NCBI RefSeq assembly: GCF_900538805.1
Contig: NZ_UPZP01000001.1
Span: forward strand, 8,662 to 72,661
Length of the DNA: 64,000 nucleotides
Source: an uncultured Dialister sp.
Lineage (GTDB): Bacteria; Bacillota; Negativicutes; Veillonellales; Dialisteraceae
Direction of reading: 5' to 3'
Shown here: piece by piece, positions 25,106-34,926 of the stretch
Position numbering within the stretch: the stretch's first letter is position 1
Layout of the letters: each line of letters begins with the position of its first letter
Notes under the pieces: model-generated
The model's input: the letters and a program-made list of their open reading frames with translations, nothing else
The model's database searches: none
What the model was told of the DNA's origin: nothing
Position numbers and translations under genes: made by a program

Positions 25106-27301
25106 TTAACCTTCCCTGGCTTCAGCTTTAGCGCGGTCTACAAGAATCTGCAGAAGTTCGATGCAGCACTTCGGGATGTTGGTGCCCGGTCCGAAGATGG
25201 CGGTGGCGCCATGGTCATAGAGGAACTGGTAGTCCTGGGGCGGGATAACGCCGCCGATGCAGACGAGGATATCGCTGCGGCCCCGTTTCTTCAGTTCTTC
25301 CACCAGAGCAGGAAGCAGTGTCTTGTGGCCTGCTGCCAAAGAGGAGAAGCCAACAATATGAACATCGTTATCTACGGCATCCTGGGCAGCTTCTTCCGGT
25401 GTCTGGAAGAGAGGACCTACGTCCACGTCCCAGCCCATGTCGGCAAAGGAGGATGCCAGTACCTTCTGGCCTCTGTCGTGTCCGTCCTGGCCCATCTTGC
25501 AGAAGAAGATACGGGGGCGGCGGCCTTCGAGCTGTTCAAATTCATCAATCAGTTTCTTGGCCTTGTCAAACTGTCCGTTATCCTGGAATTCGCTGGAGTA
25601 AACGCCGGATACGGTATGGATGGTGGCGTTGTAGCGGCCGGATACCTTTTCCACGGCGTCGGAAATTTCACCAAGGGAGCAGCGGTCATGGGCTGCCTGT
25701 ACGGCGGCATCCAGAAGGTTGCCGTTTTCGCGGCTTTCCGCACATTTGGTGATGTGTTCCAGATCCCGGCGTACCTTTTCGGGGTCCCGGATGGAGCGAA
25801 GTTTTTCAAGGCGCTTAATCTGTGCGTTCCGAACGGCGGTGTTATCTATGGAGAGGACGTTCAGCGGATCTTCCTTGGCCAGACGGTACTTGTTCAGGCC
25901 TACGATGGTTTCTCTGCCGGAGTCGATGTCTGCCTGGCGGCGGGCAGCGCATTCCTCGATACGCATCTTCGGAAGGCCGGTGGCAATGGCCTTGGCCATG
26001 CCGCCCAGGGATTCCACTTCCTGGATATGGGCCCAGGACCGTTTAATCATTTCATTGGTCAGGTATTCCAGGTAGTAGGAGCCGCCCCAGGGGTCGATAA
26101 TCTTGCAGACTTTAGTTTCATCCTGGATATAGAGCTGTGTATTTCTTGCCAGACGGGCGGAGAAATCTGTCGGCAGTGCGATGGCTTCATCCAGCGCATT
26201 GGTGTGCAGGGACTGGGTGTGGCCCAGAGCTGCGGACATGGCTTCCATACAGGTCCTGGTGATGTTGTTGAAGGGGTCCTGTTCGGTGAGGGACCAGCCG
26301 GAGGTCTGGGAATGGGTACGGAGGGCCATGGATTTAGGATTCTTGGCGCCGAAGCCCTTCAGAATCTTGGCCCACAGCACTCTGGCGGCCCTCATTTTGG
26401 CCACTTCCATGAAGTAGTTCTTGCCCTGGTCCCAGAAGAAGGACAGACGTTTGGCGAAGGCATCCACCGGCAGTCCTGCTTTTTCGCCGCAGCGGATGTA
26501 TTCCATGCCGTCGGCCAGGGTGTAGCCCAGTTCCAGGTCGCAGGTAGCGCCGCATTCCTGGATGTGGTAGCCGGAAATGGAAATGGAGTTGAATTTCGGC
26601 ATGTACTTGGTGGTGTATTCGAAGATATCGCCGATGATGCGCATGGACATGGCCGGCGGATAGATGTAGGTGTTGCGGACCATGAATTCCTTCAGGATAT
26701 CATTCTGGATGGTGCCCTGGAGAATCTTCCTGTCCACGCCCTGTTCAATGCCGGCGCAGATGAAGAAGGCCAGGATAGGAAGGACGGCGCCGTTCATGGT
26801 CATGGATACGGACATCTGGTCCAGCGGAATGCCATCGAAGAGGATGTTCATATCCAGCATGGAACATACCGATACGCCTGCCTTGCCCACATCGCCTACA
26901 ACGCGGGGGTTGTCCGCATCGTAGCCGCGATGGGTTGGAAGGTCGAATGCAATGGACAGCCCTTTCTGTCCGGCAGCCAGGTTTCTTTTATAGAAAGCGT
27001 TGGATTCTTCGGCGGTGGAGAAGCCGGCGTACTGGCGTACGGTCCATGGACGGAATACGTACATGGTGGAGTATGGACCTCTCAGGAAGGGCGGGATGCC
27101 GCTCATGAAATCCAGATGATTGCATTCTTTGTAAATGTCCTTGGTGTAGAGCGGACCTACGGGGATACGTTCCAGGGTGGTGTCATACAAATCATTGTAG
27201 GATTTGCCGGTGGTTTCTTCCAGGTCCTTTTTCCAGGTGTCGTAATCGCAGGAAGGATGGGCTTCCAGGTCGAGTTTTGTGAAATCGGGATTCATTGCCA
27301 T
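25106..27301 (-). CDS. mutB: methylmalonyl-CoA mutase large (catalytic, B12-binding) subunit
   Basis: 731 aa. It interconverts succinyl-CoA and (R)-methylmalonyl-CoA with adenosylcobalamin. The TIM barrel (residues about 40-560) has [15 protein letters not shown] with Tyr91, the substrate-specificity residue of true methylmalonyl-CoA mutases, and [11 protein letters not shown]. The C-terminal cobalamin domain has DGHDRG (606-611; His608 is the base-off ligand), GFSSLAAGH and [13 protein letters not shown] follows GGAGGTAAAATAAT. Begins 1 bp after the small subunit; the heterodimer layout is like Propionibacterium MutAB. Confidence 0.96.
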   Translation of the reverse strand: MAMNPDFTKLDLEAHPSCDYDTWKKDLEETTGKSYNDLYDTTLERIPVGPLYTKDIYKECNHLDFMSGIPPFLRGPYSTMYVFRPWTVRQYAGFSTAEESNAFYKRNLAAGQKGLSIAFDLPTHRGYDADNPRVVGDVGKAGVSVCSMLDMNILFDGIPLDQMSVSMTMNGAVLPILAFFICAGIEQGVDRKILQGTIQNDILKEFMVRNTYIYPPAMSMRIIGDIFEYTTKYMPKFNSISISGYHIQECGATCDLELGYTLADGMEYIRCGEKAGLPVDAFAKRLSFFWDQGKNYFMEVAKMRAARVLWAKILKGFGAKNPKSMALRTHSQTSGWSLTEQDPFNNITRTCMEAMSAALGHTQSLHTNALDEAIALPTDFSARLARNTQLYIQDETKVCKIIDPWGGSYYLEYLTNEMIKRSWAHIQEVESLGGMAKAIATGLPKMRIEECAARRQADIDSGRETIVGLNKYRLAKEDPLNVLSIDNTAVRNAQIKRLEKLRSIRDPEKVRRDLEHITKCAESRENGNLLDAAVQAAHDRCSLGEISDAVEKVSGRYNATIHTVSGVYSSEFQDNGQFDKAKKLIDEFEQLEGRRPRIFFCKMGQDGHDRGQKVLASSFADMGWDVDVGPLFQTPEEAAQDAVDNDVHIVGFSSLAAGHKTLLPALVEELKKRGRSDILVCIGGVIPPQDYQFLYDHGATAIFGPGTNIPKCCIELLQILVDRAKAEAREG

Positions 27302-27302
27302 A

Positions 27303-29582
27303 TTATTTTACCTCCTCTTCCGTAATCTTCATGCCTTTTTCTCTCTGAAGACTGCGGATGATCTCATAGCAGTTTGCCTTCACACTGATGAAATCGTCAA
27401 CACCGGCATCTCGATATGTCTGTTCCAGGTCCTTAGGCGCTGCGCCTGCCAGGAAAACCTTCCCTTTGCCGAGTACTTTCTTCAGACGGGGAGCCAGGGC
27501 CGGTACGTCTTCCGGATAGGTATCATCCTTGGAGCAGATGACGGCGCAGTCATAGGGTGTGCCCTTGTCATCGCAGCCTTTCTTCAGTGCTTCCACGCAT
27601 TTATCCCAGCGGGAGCCCGGCTTTCCTTCATCATCCTGGAAGCCGTTGTTCAGATGGACATTGAATTCGCCTACCTGCAGGAAGGAGGTGGAGAAGTCGG
27701 CCCTTGCCTTGTGCTGCGGGATGCGGCCCATGTTGGCCAGGAATACTTCCACGTTCTTTCCTGTTTCCTTCTTGTAATTTTCCGTATCGAAGCGGAGCCG
27801 TTCGAACCGCTCTGTCCAGCGGTGTTCCGTAATGGGACGAACCTTTTCCACTTCTCCCTCCGGAGTGATGGCTTTGTATACCTCGTTCTGGGTGGCGCCG
27901 GCAGAGAAGGCTTCGATGGCTTTATCCAGCTTCCCTTCCGTGGGAGCTGCTTCCAGCTCTTCCAGCTTCCTGCCCAGATATTCCTTATCCATATCCTTTC
28001 TGTAGTCCTCTACGGCCTTCACAAGCTGTTTCTTCAGGGCAGCCGTATCTTCCGGTCTTGGTTCGATGAGCTCTTCTGCCATGTTCGGATACATGTTGTT
28101 GCCTACGGCCCGGTCCTTGCGGAAATCCAGTGCCTTGAAGCGCTGTTTCAGGATGGCAAGAATCTGTTCCTGCGGATGCTCTTCCTTGAGAGCCTTGGTG
28201 AAGCCGCCCATGGATTCGATTTTCTGGAATTCCTGCCAGATTTTTTCGGCCATTTCCTTGGTCAGGTGTTCCAGTGCCCAGGAGCCGCCGGCTGGGTCGA
28301 TAGGACGGAGCATGCCGAATTCTTCCTGCAGGATAATGTGGGCATTTCTTGCAATACGGCGGGAGAATTCATCGCCCTTTCTCACCGTTTCATCGTAAGG
28401 TTCGTTTTCGTAGGTATCTACGCCGCCTACCACAGCGGAGAACATGGCGGTGGTATTTCTAAGCATGTTCACGCCGGCATCAAAAATGGTGCGGTAGAAA
28501 TAGGCAGGGCGGGAATGGATGCGGCAGCTTCTGTCCGCCTCTTCTGCACCGAAGGCCTTCATAATGTTGGCCCATACCTCCCGGGCAGCCCGGAGTTTGG
28601 CAATTTCGATGAAGAAAATGGTGCCCACGTTGAAGCCGAAGTTGATGGACTGGGCAATATCGTGGATGGAAATTCCTCTCTTTTCCATTTCACGGATATA
28701 TTCCACAGCCATGGCAAATGTATAGGCCACTTCCTGCACCGCATTGGCGCCGCCTCTGGAGAATACTTCGCTCCTCGGCATAATGGTGCGGAGGCCCGGT
28801 GCATTCTTCCTTGCCCAGCGGATGGATTCCGCCATGTCGTCGTAGCAGGCAGAAAGGGGTTTTGGCAGGGTGCCGTTCTTGGCCAGCTGGGACAGGGGGT
28901 TGGCGCCGATGACGCCATGAAGTTTGCTGGTATCTTTTCCCTTTGCTTTCAGTGCAGCAGATACCAGCGCAATCATGCGGATGGAAGAAGGTCCGCAGTA
29001 CATCATGAATGGATATGTTTCAAGGTCAAGACCGTCAAGAAGGCGGGCCATGTCTTCCAACGTGGTAATGGACACACCGGTATCCCCCGGTTTTACGGCG
29101 TCCTTCACATCCACGCCATCGGTGGAAGCACTGTCAAGGCGGACATTGTACACCGTGGAACCTTTGTCGATTTCATGTTTCAGGAGCTCATTATTTTCAG
29201 AAGGCAGCGTTTCGTCGCAGGCCTGGGCAATCCCCCAGGGCGCTTCCTTGTAGCCGTTCACCGAAGCGCCGCGGAGATAATCGCCCATACCCGGATAATC
29301 GTCGGTGGGCAGGTCCTTATCCATAGCCACCGGGCCTGTGCGGAGCGTGTAGATAGGATCAAAGGTAATGCCTTCGTAGGTCTTTGTATACATAAGCTTA
29401 TCGAAGGGCTTCCCCTTCAGAAGAGCATTGCACGCATCAATCCATTCCTCCCATGTGGGCGGTGTAAACTCATCAAATTTAACTGCCGGGAAATCCGTTT
29501 TTCCTTCTGATTTTTTAAGGATAGCTTCCAGTTCTTTATCTGTCAGCTGTTTTACCGGTTCCTGGGATTTCTGTTCATCCAT
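27303..29582 (-). CDS. mutA: methylmalonyl-CoA mutase small subunit
   Basis: 759 aa. Barrel plus a degenerate cobalamin domain: where the large subunit has DGHDRG, this one reads [10 protein letters not shown], so it cannot ligate cobalt through His, as known for the non-catalytic subunit. Barrel landmarks include [16 protein letters not shown] and [14 protein letters not shown] at 29582 follows AAAGGAGGATATATTC. First gene of the riboswitch-controlled operon mutA-mutB-meaB. Confidence 0.94.
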   Translation of the reverse strand: MDEQKSQEPVKQLTDKELEAILKKSEGKTDFPAVKFDEFTPPTWEEWIDACNALLKGKPFDKLMYTKTYEGITFDPIYTLRTGPVAMDKDLPTDDYPGMGDYLRGASVNGYKEAPWGIAQACDETLPSENNELLKHEIDKGSTVYNVRLDSASTDGVDVKDAVKPGDTGVSITTLEDMARLLDGLDLETYPFMMYCGPSSIRMIALVSAALKAKGKDTSKLHGVIGANPLSQLAKNGTLPKPLSACYDDMAESIRWARKNAPGLRTIMPRSEVFSRGGANAVQEVAYTFAMAVEYIREMEKRGISIHDIAQSINFGFNVGTIFFIEIAKLRAAREVWANIMKAFGAEEADRSCRIHSRPAYFYRTIFDAGVNMLRNTTAMFSAVVGGVDTYENEPYDETVRKGDEFSRRIARNAHIILQEEFGMLRPIDPAGGSWALEHLTKEMAEKIWQEFQKIESMGGFTKALKEEHPQEQILAILKQRFKALDFRKDRAVGNNMYPNMAEELIEPRPEDTAALKKQLVKAVEDYRKDMDKEYLGRKLEELEAAPTEGKLDKAIEAFSAGATQNEVYKAITPEGEVEKVRPITEHRWTERFERLRFDTENYKKETGKNVEVFLANMGRIPQHKARADFSTSFLQVGEFNVHLNNGFQDDEGKPGSRWDKCVEALKKGCDDKGTPYDCAVICSKDDTYPEDVPALAPRLKKVLGKGKVFLAGAAPKDLEQTYRDAGVDDFISVKANCYEIIRSLQREKGMKITEEEVK

Positions 29583-29696
29583 GAATATATCCTCCTTTGA
29601 CAACATCAGAGAAGTAAAGAGTCCGATGATTTCAGTTCTTTTCCGGACAATTTCACCACTTGCGATGTTTCACCTCCTTCAAAGGTATTTACATTA

Positions 29697-29726
29697 AAAA
29701 AGCCGGCACCTATAGATGGCAGCCGG
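29697..29726 (-). terminator. riboswitch expression-platform terminator
   Basis: Transcript ACCGGCTGCC, loop, GGTGCCGGCTTTTTT, about 115 nt before the mutA start and downstream of the aptamer: the decision terminator of the cobalamin riboswitch. Confidence 0.85.
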
Positions 29727-29975
29727 TAAAAGGGACGCTGTGTCCCAATCCCCTCCCCATCGCTCGCAGGTTTGCGGAAACACTGAGTAACCAGTGCTTC
29801 CTTAACGGTGATTCATTGACAGATAGTTCTCCTGGCTCGGATTCCTCATGCCTGCTCGCCTTCCCAGGTTTCCCCAGTGACATCATTGAGCAGGTACTCC
29901 TCCTTACAGTGGCGGGACCGCTCCGGCTTATACCGGATTCTCTTTTATGCTTACGCATCTGTCAGCAATGTGAAA
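29727..29975 (-). ncRNA. cobalamin (AdoCbl) riboswitch with platform
   Basis: The minus strand has the conserved B12 aptamer: 5' P1 arm CATTGCTGACAGAT (29957-29970) pairing with ATCTGTCAATG (29814-29824), the core GAATCCGG...CCGGAGCGGTCCCGCCACTG (ending at 29907), and the B12 box AGCCAGGAGAACTATCTG. Between aptamer and terminator lies a stem GGAAGCACTG/CAGTGTTTCC. Most cobalamin riboswitches switch genes off with B12; here the genes are B12-dependent, so the sign is an open question. Confidence 0.93.
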
Positions 29976-29997
29976 TTGTCCAAAAGACTACAGTCAC

Positions 29998-30026
29998 AGT
30001 ATAATTCATTATTTTCTAAATGTCAA
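29998..30026 (-). promoter_or_regulatory. promoter of the riboswitch-mutAB operon
   Basis: Minus strand TTGACA (30021-30026), 17-bp spacer, TATACT (29998-30003). Transcription would begin near 29991, just before the aptamer. Confidence 0.9.
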
Positions 30027-30089
30027 TTATTCTATTGTAATTTTTAGTTAATCTTATTGCTAAATAATACTATTATTTACAAATACTAT

Positions 30090-30119
30090 TTGAAATTGAG
30101 CAGAATAAGGCAGTATAAT
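30090..30119 (+). promoter_or_regulatory. promoter of the orphan B12-domain-like gene
   Basis: Plus strand TTGAAA (30090-30095), 18-bp spacer, TATAAT (30114-30119). Back to back with the riboswitch promoter, about 85 bp apart. Confidence 0.75.
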
Positions 30120-30173
30120 GAGTAAAGATTAAACGTATCATTTGAATTTCAAAATAAAAGAAATGAGGAGACC

Positions 30174-30653
30174 ATGGTGAATAAGGAAATCGAAATGGAA
30201 AGACAGAAATCGGTGGAACTGACAAAGCAGTTTGCAGAGCAGGAAGGAAGACGTCCCCGTATGTACATTGCGGAAATGGAAGAGGATGGCTCAAAAGAAC
30301 AAAGAAAGCTGGCTGCCACCACCTTTGCCGATGCCGGCTGGGACGTGGACGTGGGCTCCCTGGAAACGCCGGAAGATACAGCCCGAAGCGCCGTGGACAA
30401 CGACGTCCATTTCATCTACTACACGTCGGACAGCCTAAACAGGGTGCATCTCCTCATAGAGCTGGAAAGGGCCCTCACCCTTCTGGGACGGGATGATATC
30501 CTTATCGCCCTCCATCAGGGCACAGAAGGCGAAAAAGAAGACCTCTTCCGCTACGGTGTGGCCGCCGTCTTCCCCAGGGACTACCCCCTGGAACAGGCAG
30601 GCCTCACCATGCTGGGTCTCCTCATGGCACAGGCTCAGGAAGAGGAGTCGTGA
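30174..30653 (+). CDS. orphan degenerate cobalamin-binding-domain protein
   Basis: 159 aa. Clearly derived from the C-terminal B12 domain of a methylmalonyl-CoA mutase: EGRRPR, FADAGWDVDVG and AVDNDVHF match the large subunit at 25106-27301 almost letter for letter. All three cobalamin motifs are changed: DGHDRG reads DGSKEQ (Ser40 for the cobalt-ligating His), GFSSLAAG reads YYTSDSLN, and IGGV reads LHQG. It has no catalytic barrel. The frame is intact, with its own promoter and GAGGAG ribosome site (ATG 30174 or GTG 30177), so it seems to be kept as a protein. Function unknown; a mutase-associated or regulatory role is a guess. Confidence 0.85.
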   Translation: MVNKEIEMERQKSVELTKQFAEQEGRRPRMYIAEMEEDGSKEQRKLAATTFADAGWDVDVGSLETPEDTARSAVDNDVHFIYYTSDSLNRVHLLIELERALTLLGRDDILIALHQGTEGEKEDLFRYGVAAVFPRDYPLEQAGLTMLGLLMAQAQEEES

Positions 30654-30918
30654 TAGTTGTTAGACGAAAGACGATAGAAGATAGAAGATAGAAGATAGAA
30701 GATAGAAGATAGAAGATAGAAGCAGGACATTGGAAGGATAGAGAATAAAAGAAAGATGGCTGCAGAAAACCTGCAGCCGGAAGCCAACAGCCAGTAACCG
30801 GAAGCCGATAACTCCCCTATTTTCCGTCGTCAATGACGCACCATTTCACCAGAAAGGACGTTTTCACTTCTACCTGCTGCGTCGTGTTGTCAACACAGCT
30901 GGCGACGTATTTATGCAA
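30654..30918. repeat. period-7 GATAGAA tract and flanking non-coding DNA
   Basis: About 30669-30722 is a run of GATAGAA heptamers. Then CTGCAG/CTGCAG and CCGGAAGCC words, and about 90 bp with no clear feature (30820-30910). Confidence 0.75.
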
Positions 30919-30952
30919 TAAAAAAAGCAGTGCCGAAGCACTGCTTTTTTTA
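30919..30952 (-). terminator. terminator of the mmd operon
   Basis: AAAAAAAGCAGTGC, loop TTCG-like, GCACTGCTTTTTTT: strong stem and T run 20 bp after mmdC. It closes the operon without an mmdB gene. Confidence 0.9.
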
Positions 30953-30971
30953 TGCGTAGTTCAAGCTGGGA

Positions 30972-31388
30972 TTAGCCAACGGTGAACAGCGGATCGCCGC
31001 CCTGTACGGACTGGCCTTCAGTAACCTGCATGGAGGTAACCTTGCCATCGCAAGGAGCCATGATCGGGTTGCCCATCTTCATAGCTTCCAGAACGAGGAC
31101 TTCGTCGCCGGCTGCTACTGCATCACCAACATGTTTGTTGATGCGGATAACTTTACCAGGCATCGGAGCTTCAACGGATTCGCCTGCACCTGCAGGAGCT
31201 GCTGCCGGAGCGGGAGCCGGAGCCGGTGCTGGAGCCGGAGCCGGAGCTGCTGCCGGAGCCGGAGCTGCTGCTGGAGCTGGAGCTGCTTTCGGAGCTGCTG
31301 CCGGAGCCGGAGCTGCTGCTGCAGCGCCGCCATCTTTAACTACTACATCGTAATCCTGGCCGTTAACTGTTACAGTAAATTTTCTCAT
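30972..31388 (-). CDS. mmdC: methylmalonyl-CoA decarboxylase gamma subunit (biotin carrier)
   Basis: 138 aa. N-terminal 20 residues, an Ala/Pro-rich flexible linker (about residues 21-68), then a biotinyl domain with the biotin Lys in LEAMKMGNPI and the PMPGKV half-turn. It shuttles CO2 from the carboxyltransferase MmdA to the membrane subunit. It is the last gene of the operon. The Ala-Pro linker is strongly repetitive at DNA level (GCTGCTGCCGGAGC words). Confidence 0.93.
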   Translation of the reverse strand: MRKFTVTVNGQDYDVVVKDGGAAAAAPAPAAAPKAAPAPAAAPAPAAAPAPAPAPAPAPAPAAAPAGAGESVEAPMPGKVIRINKHVGDAVAAGDEVLVLEAMKMGNPIMAPCDGKVTSMQVTEGQSVQGGDPLFTVG

Positions 31389-31426
31389 TGTCTTTCCTCC
31401 TAAATGATTGTACTTTCAACTTTCAA

Positions 31427-31741
31427 TTAGAACTGCTGATTGCCGGAAACGCCCGCAATGCGGGCTGCGGTTGTCCAGCCGGTTCTAGCTGCCGGGCGGA
31501 TGGAGACGATTTCGCCGCCACCCATAGCAACGATAGCAGCAGCGATAGCTGCTACGACTGCACCATTGTCAGCGGCTTTAGGAGCTGCTGCTGGAGCTGC
31601 AGCTGCTCTCTTGGGAGCTGCGGCCGGTGCCGGTGCTGCGGACTGATTGAGAGATGAACGTACCTGCCAGATCATGATCAGGGCAATTACTGCAACAACG
31701 GCAGCAAATACCGCGATATACATAACTGTACTGTTATCCAT
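31427..31741 (-). CDS. mmdD: methylmalonyl-CoA decarboxylase delta subunit
   Basis: 104 aa. An N-terminal transmembrane helix (residues about 6-28, YIAVFAAVVAVIALIMIW), an Ala/Pro linker, then AAIAAAIVAMGGGEIVSIRP and a GWTTAARIAGV end, the typical OadG/MmdD arrangement that anchors MmdA to the membrane subunit. ATG at 31741 is preceded by AAAGGATGGG. Veillonella also has a short epsilon subunit gene next to it; none is seen here. Confidence 0.85.
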   Translation of the reverse strand: MDNSTVMYIAVFAAVVAVIALIMIWQVRSSLNQSAAPAPAAAPKRAAAAPAAAPKAADNGAVVAAIAAAIVAMGGGEIVSIRPAARTGWTTAARIAGVSGNQQF

Positions 31742-31782
31742 CTGTACCCATCCTTTCAATTAGAGTATTTAAGCGGCAAATA

Positions 31783-33312
31783 TTAGAGCGGAATGTTTCC
31801 GTGTTTCTTTGCCGGGTGTACTTCGTGCTTGGAAGCAAGCATCTTCAGAGCATTGATAATTGTCGGACGAGTATTATGCGGATCAATAACTGCATCTACA
31901 TAGCCGCGTTCTGCAGCTTTGTAAGGAGTAGCGAATTCTTCCACATATTCCTTTGTACGCTGTTCTTTGTTCGGATCTTTCTTGAAGATGATGTTAGCTG
32001 CACCTGCAGGTCCCATAACAGCGATTTCAGCGGTCGGCCAAGCGAATACCTGGTCAGCGCCCTGTTCACGGGAGCACATAGCGATGTAGGAGCCGCCGTA
32101 TGCTTTACGGAGAATCATGGTGATCTTCGGAACGGTAGCTTCGCAGTAAGCGAACAGCATCTTAGCGCCGTGACGAATTACGCCGGCATATTCCTGCTGT
32201 TTGCCGGGCAGGAAGCCTGGTACGTCGACGATGTTAAGAACCGGAATGTTGAAGCAGTCGCAGAAACGAATGAAACGAGCTGCTTTATCAGATGCGTTGT
32301 AGTCAAGGCAGCCTGCCATGAATGCCGGCTGGTTAGCAATGATACCAACAGTCTGTCCGTCCATACGAGCGAAGCAGGTGATGATGTTCTTTGCGAATTC
32401 CTTAGCTACATCGTAGTATTCGCCGTTATCTACAATGGACTTAATAACATCGTACATGTTATATGGAGCATTGGAGCTTTCAGGCATAATGGTGTCGAGA
32501 GCCGGATCGGTTCTGGTGGGATCATCACCGGTTTCAACGATAGGAGCATCTTCCATGTTGTTGGACGGCAGGAAGGAGAGCAGGTAACGAATCTGTTTAA
32601 TGCAGTCTTCGTCGTTTTCAGCTGCGAACTGAGCTACACCGGAAGTACGGTTGTGGGTCATTGCGCCGCCGAGTGCTTCAGCTGTAATCTTTTCACCTGT
32701 TACGGATTCAACAACAGCCGGGCCGGTCAGGAACATCTGGGATGTTTTCTTAACCATGTAAATGAAGTCGGTCAGAGCCGGGGAGTATACAGCGCCGCCT
32801 GCAGATGGTCCCATGATTGCGGAAATCTGAGGAATAACGCCGGATGCAATGGTGTTGCACCAGAAAATCTTGCCGTAGCCGGAGAGGGCATCGACAGCTT
32901 CCTGAATACGAGCTCCGCCGGAATCGTTCAGGCCTACGCAAGGTGCACCGACTTTCAGAGCCAGTTCATTTACGTGAACGATTTTAGCTGCATGCATTTC
33001 ACCAAGGGAGCCGCCTTCAACGGTGAAGTCCTGAGCGAATGCAAATACAAGTCTTCCATCAACAGTGCCGTAGCCTGTTACTACACCTTCACCAGGGAGA
33101 TCTTTCTTTTCCTGGCCGAAGTTGTGGCAGCGGGATTTTACAAGGGCATTAACTTCTACGAAAGTGCCTTCATCAAACAGAAGAGCAAGTCTTTCACGAG
33201 CAGTCAGTTTGCCTTTTGCATGCTGTTTTTCAACACGTTTTTCGCCACCCATAGCCTCTACATGAGCGAGGTTTTTATGGAGAAGTTCAATTCTTTCTTC
33301 AACAGTTGCCAT
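31783..33312 (-). CDS. mmdA: methylmalonyl-CoA decarboxylase alpha subunit (carboxyltransferase)
   Basis: 509 aa. Acyl-CoA carboxyltransferase with two crotonase-like halves: GLNDSGGARIQEAVDALSGYG and GPSAGGAVYSPALTDF in the first, DVPGFLPGKQQEYAGVIRHG and LRKAYGGSYIAMCS in the second. It moves the carboxyl of (S)-methylmalonyl-CoA to biotin on MmdC, giving propionyl-CoA; the complex then pumps Na+. Codons are strongly biased toward GCT, GTT, GGT and AAA compared with flanking genes, as in very highly expressed genes. Confidence 0.95.
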   Translation of the reverse strand: MATVEERIELLHKNLAHVEAMGGEKRVEKQHAKGKLTARERLALLFDEGTFVEVNALVKSRCHNFGQEKKDLPGEGVVTGYGTVDGRLVFAFAQDFTVEGGSLGEMHAAKIVHVNELALKVGAPCVGLNDSGGARIQEAVDALSGYGKIFWCNTIASGVIPQISAIMGPSAGGAVYSPALTDFIYMVKKTSQMFLTGPAVVESVTGEKITAEALGGAMTHNRTSGVAQFAAENDEDCIKQIRYLLSFLPSNNMEDAPIVETGDDPTRTDPALDTIMPESSNAPYNMYDVIKSIVDNGEYYDVAKEFAKNIITCFARMDGQTVGIIANQPAFMAGCLDYNASDKAARFIRFCDCFNIPVLNIVDVPGFLPGKQQEYAGVIRHGAKMLFAYCEATVPKITMILRKAYGGSYIAMCSREQGADQVFAWPTAEIAVMGPAGAANIIFKKDPNKEQRTKEYVEEFATPYKAAERGYVDAVIDPHNTRPTIINALKMLASKHEVHPAKKHGNIPL

Positions 33313-33394
33313 TCTTACACCTCCAAAAATTTTAGGGTCCCCCGCAGGGGGGGATGAGCTGTCAGGACTGACAGCTCATATGCCATCATTCAAA

Positions 33395-33847
33395 TTATTT
33401 CTTGAAGGATGGGCCGCCGGGGCGTTCTGTCAGTTCAAGCAGAAGGCCAGTTGCCTTTGGATGCAAGAATGCAATATGACAGCCGCCTGCACCAACACGG
33501 AACTTCTTGTCGATGAGCGGAACTTCTTTAGCCTGCAGATCAGCCAGAGCAGCTTCGATGTCATCTACACGGAGAGCAACATGCTGGAAGCCGTTCTTGC
33601 CGCCATTAGCTTTTTCAATGAAACGAGCAATCGGGCCGTCCGGAGTGGTGGAACCCAGGAATTCGAGTTCGCAAGCTTCGGTCTGAGCGGAAGGTTTGAA
33701 GAAGCTTGTGGTTACATGCTGTTCTTCAACGGTTTCATCCGGCAGAGAAGGTTCAAGTCCGAAAATGTCTTTCATCTGCTGTTTAATCTTTGCGAGATCT
33801 TTAACAGCTACGCCAACATGATCGACAGTTAAAACTTTGAATGCCAT
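33395..33847 (-). CDS. mce: methylmalonyl-CoA epimerase
   Basis: 150 aa. Vicinal-oxygen-chelate fold with VDHVGVAVKDL at the start (metal His), FQHVALRVDDIEAALADL in the second half, and KVRGGCHIAFLHPK-type end with the metal-binding Glu in LLELTERPGG. It turns (R)- into (S)-methylmalonyl-CoA, linking the mutase to the decarboxylase. ATG at 33847 follows AAAGGAGGAGTTATT. It stands between meaB and mmdA, in pathway order. Confidence 0.94.
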   Translation of the reverse strand: MAFKVLTVDHVGVAVKDLAKIKQQMKDIFGLEPSLPDETVEEQHVTTSFFKPSAQTEACELEFLGSTTPDGPIARFIEKANGGKNGFQHVALRVDDIEAALADLQAKEVPLIDKKFRVGAGGCHIAFLHPKATGLLLELTERPGGPSFKK

Positions 33848-33866
33848 AATAACTCCTCCTTTAAAA

Positions 33867-34805
33867 TTATTTGAATATTTTGCCCACGATGGAATCAACG
33901 ACTGTGTACGGATCGGTTTTCCGTTCAAAGACTTGTTCCACGTAGTCATTAAATTCACCCGTCTTGGAGATATTTTCTTCAATATGACGGGAAATGCGGT
34001 CGTGAATCATTTCAAGCATTTCGGAGCGAGCCCGATCGCGTCTTCTTTCATCAAGAACGCCGGATTCTTCCAAGTACTTGCGATGATCACCCAGGGCTGC
34101 TACTACATCATCTACACCCTGGTCTTTGTTCGCAATCGTCCGTTCAATCGGAGGACGCCAGTTCTGGGCTTCGCCTAAATCCAGCATCATTTCGATTTCA
34201 ACGTTCAGACGATCTGCGCCGTCACGATCACATTTATTGATGACAAATACATCACCAATTTCGAGGATACCTGCTTTGATAGCCTGAATATCGTCACCAA
34301 GTCCAGGTACGAGCACAACAAGTGTTGTATCCGCATTTTTGACGATATCGACTTCTGACTGTCCTACGCCTACTGTTTCGATGAAAATTACATCGAGACC
34401 GAAAGCATCCATCAGTTTTACCGCATCAGCTGTCTTGCGGGAAAGTCCCCCAAGGCTGCCGCGCGTGCCCATACTACGGATATAAACACCCTTATCCAAG
34501 GTCAGGTCGTTCATTCTGATACGGTCGCCGAGGATGGCGCCGCCGGAGAACGGACTGGTAGGATCGACTGCAACGATACCTACGGTTTTACCCTGTTCAC
34601 GGTACTTCTTGATCAGGGCATCTGACAGTGTGCTCTTACCCGCACCAGGTGCACCAGTGATACCGATGACCTGTGCACGACCGGTATGATGATAGATATC
34701 TTTCATGATATCTTCAAAACCATCCCGTTCGTCTTCAACGATGGTAATTGCTCTCGCTAAGGCACGTCTGTTTCCATTCCAAAAATCTTTCATTGAGAAT
34801 TCCAT
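33867..34805 (-). CDS. meaB: MeaB-type GTPase (copy 2)
   Basis: 312 aa. P-loop GAPGAGKSTLSDALIKKY, VDPTSPFSGGAILGDRIRM, ETVGVGQSEVD, NKCD. It lacks the N-terminal extension of copy 1. Placed after the split mutase, it is the likely cobalamin-loading chaperone of that enzyme. ATG at 34805 follows AAAAGGCGGTG. Confidence 0.93.
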   Translation of the reverse strand: MEFSMKDFWNGNRRALARAITIVEDERDGFEDIMKDIYHHTGRAQVIGITGAPGAGKSTLSDALIKKYREQGKTVGIVAVDPTSPFSGGAILGDRIRMNDLTLDKGVYIRSMGTRGSLGGLSRKTADAVKLMDAFGLDVIFIETVGVGQSEVDIVKNADTTLVVLVPGLGDDIQAIKAGILEIGDVFVINKCDRDGADRLNVEIEMMLDLGEAQNWRPPIERTIANKDQGVDDVVAALGDHRKYLEESGVLDERRRDRARSEMLEMIHDRISRHIEENISKTGEFNDYVEQVFERKTDPYTVVDSIVGKIFK

Positions 34806-34926
34806 GGATACACCGCCTTTTCGAAGAGTAAAGAGAAATAATATAGTTGCAAGGGGCTGAGGATTGCCCCCAGTCCCAAGCAGCCACATTACACCATAAC
34901 GCTAGTCAATAACAGCTGTAAGCAGA

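Noticed and set aside
30654..30918. mmdB remnant between the orphan B12-domain gene and the mmd terminator
   Set aside because: No hydrophobic frame of any length; the region is heptamer repeat and short unrelated DNA.
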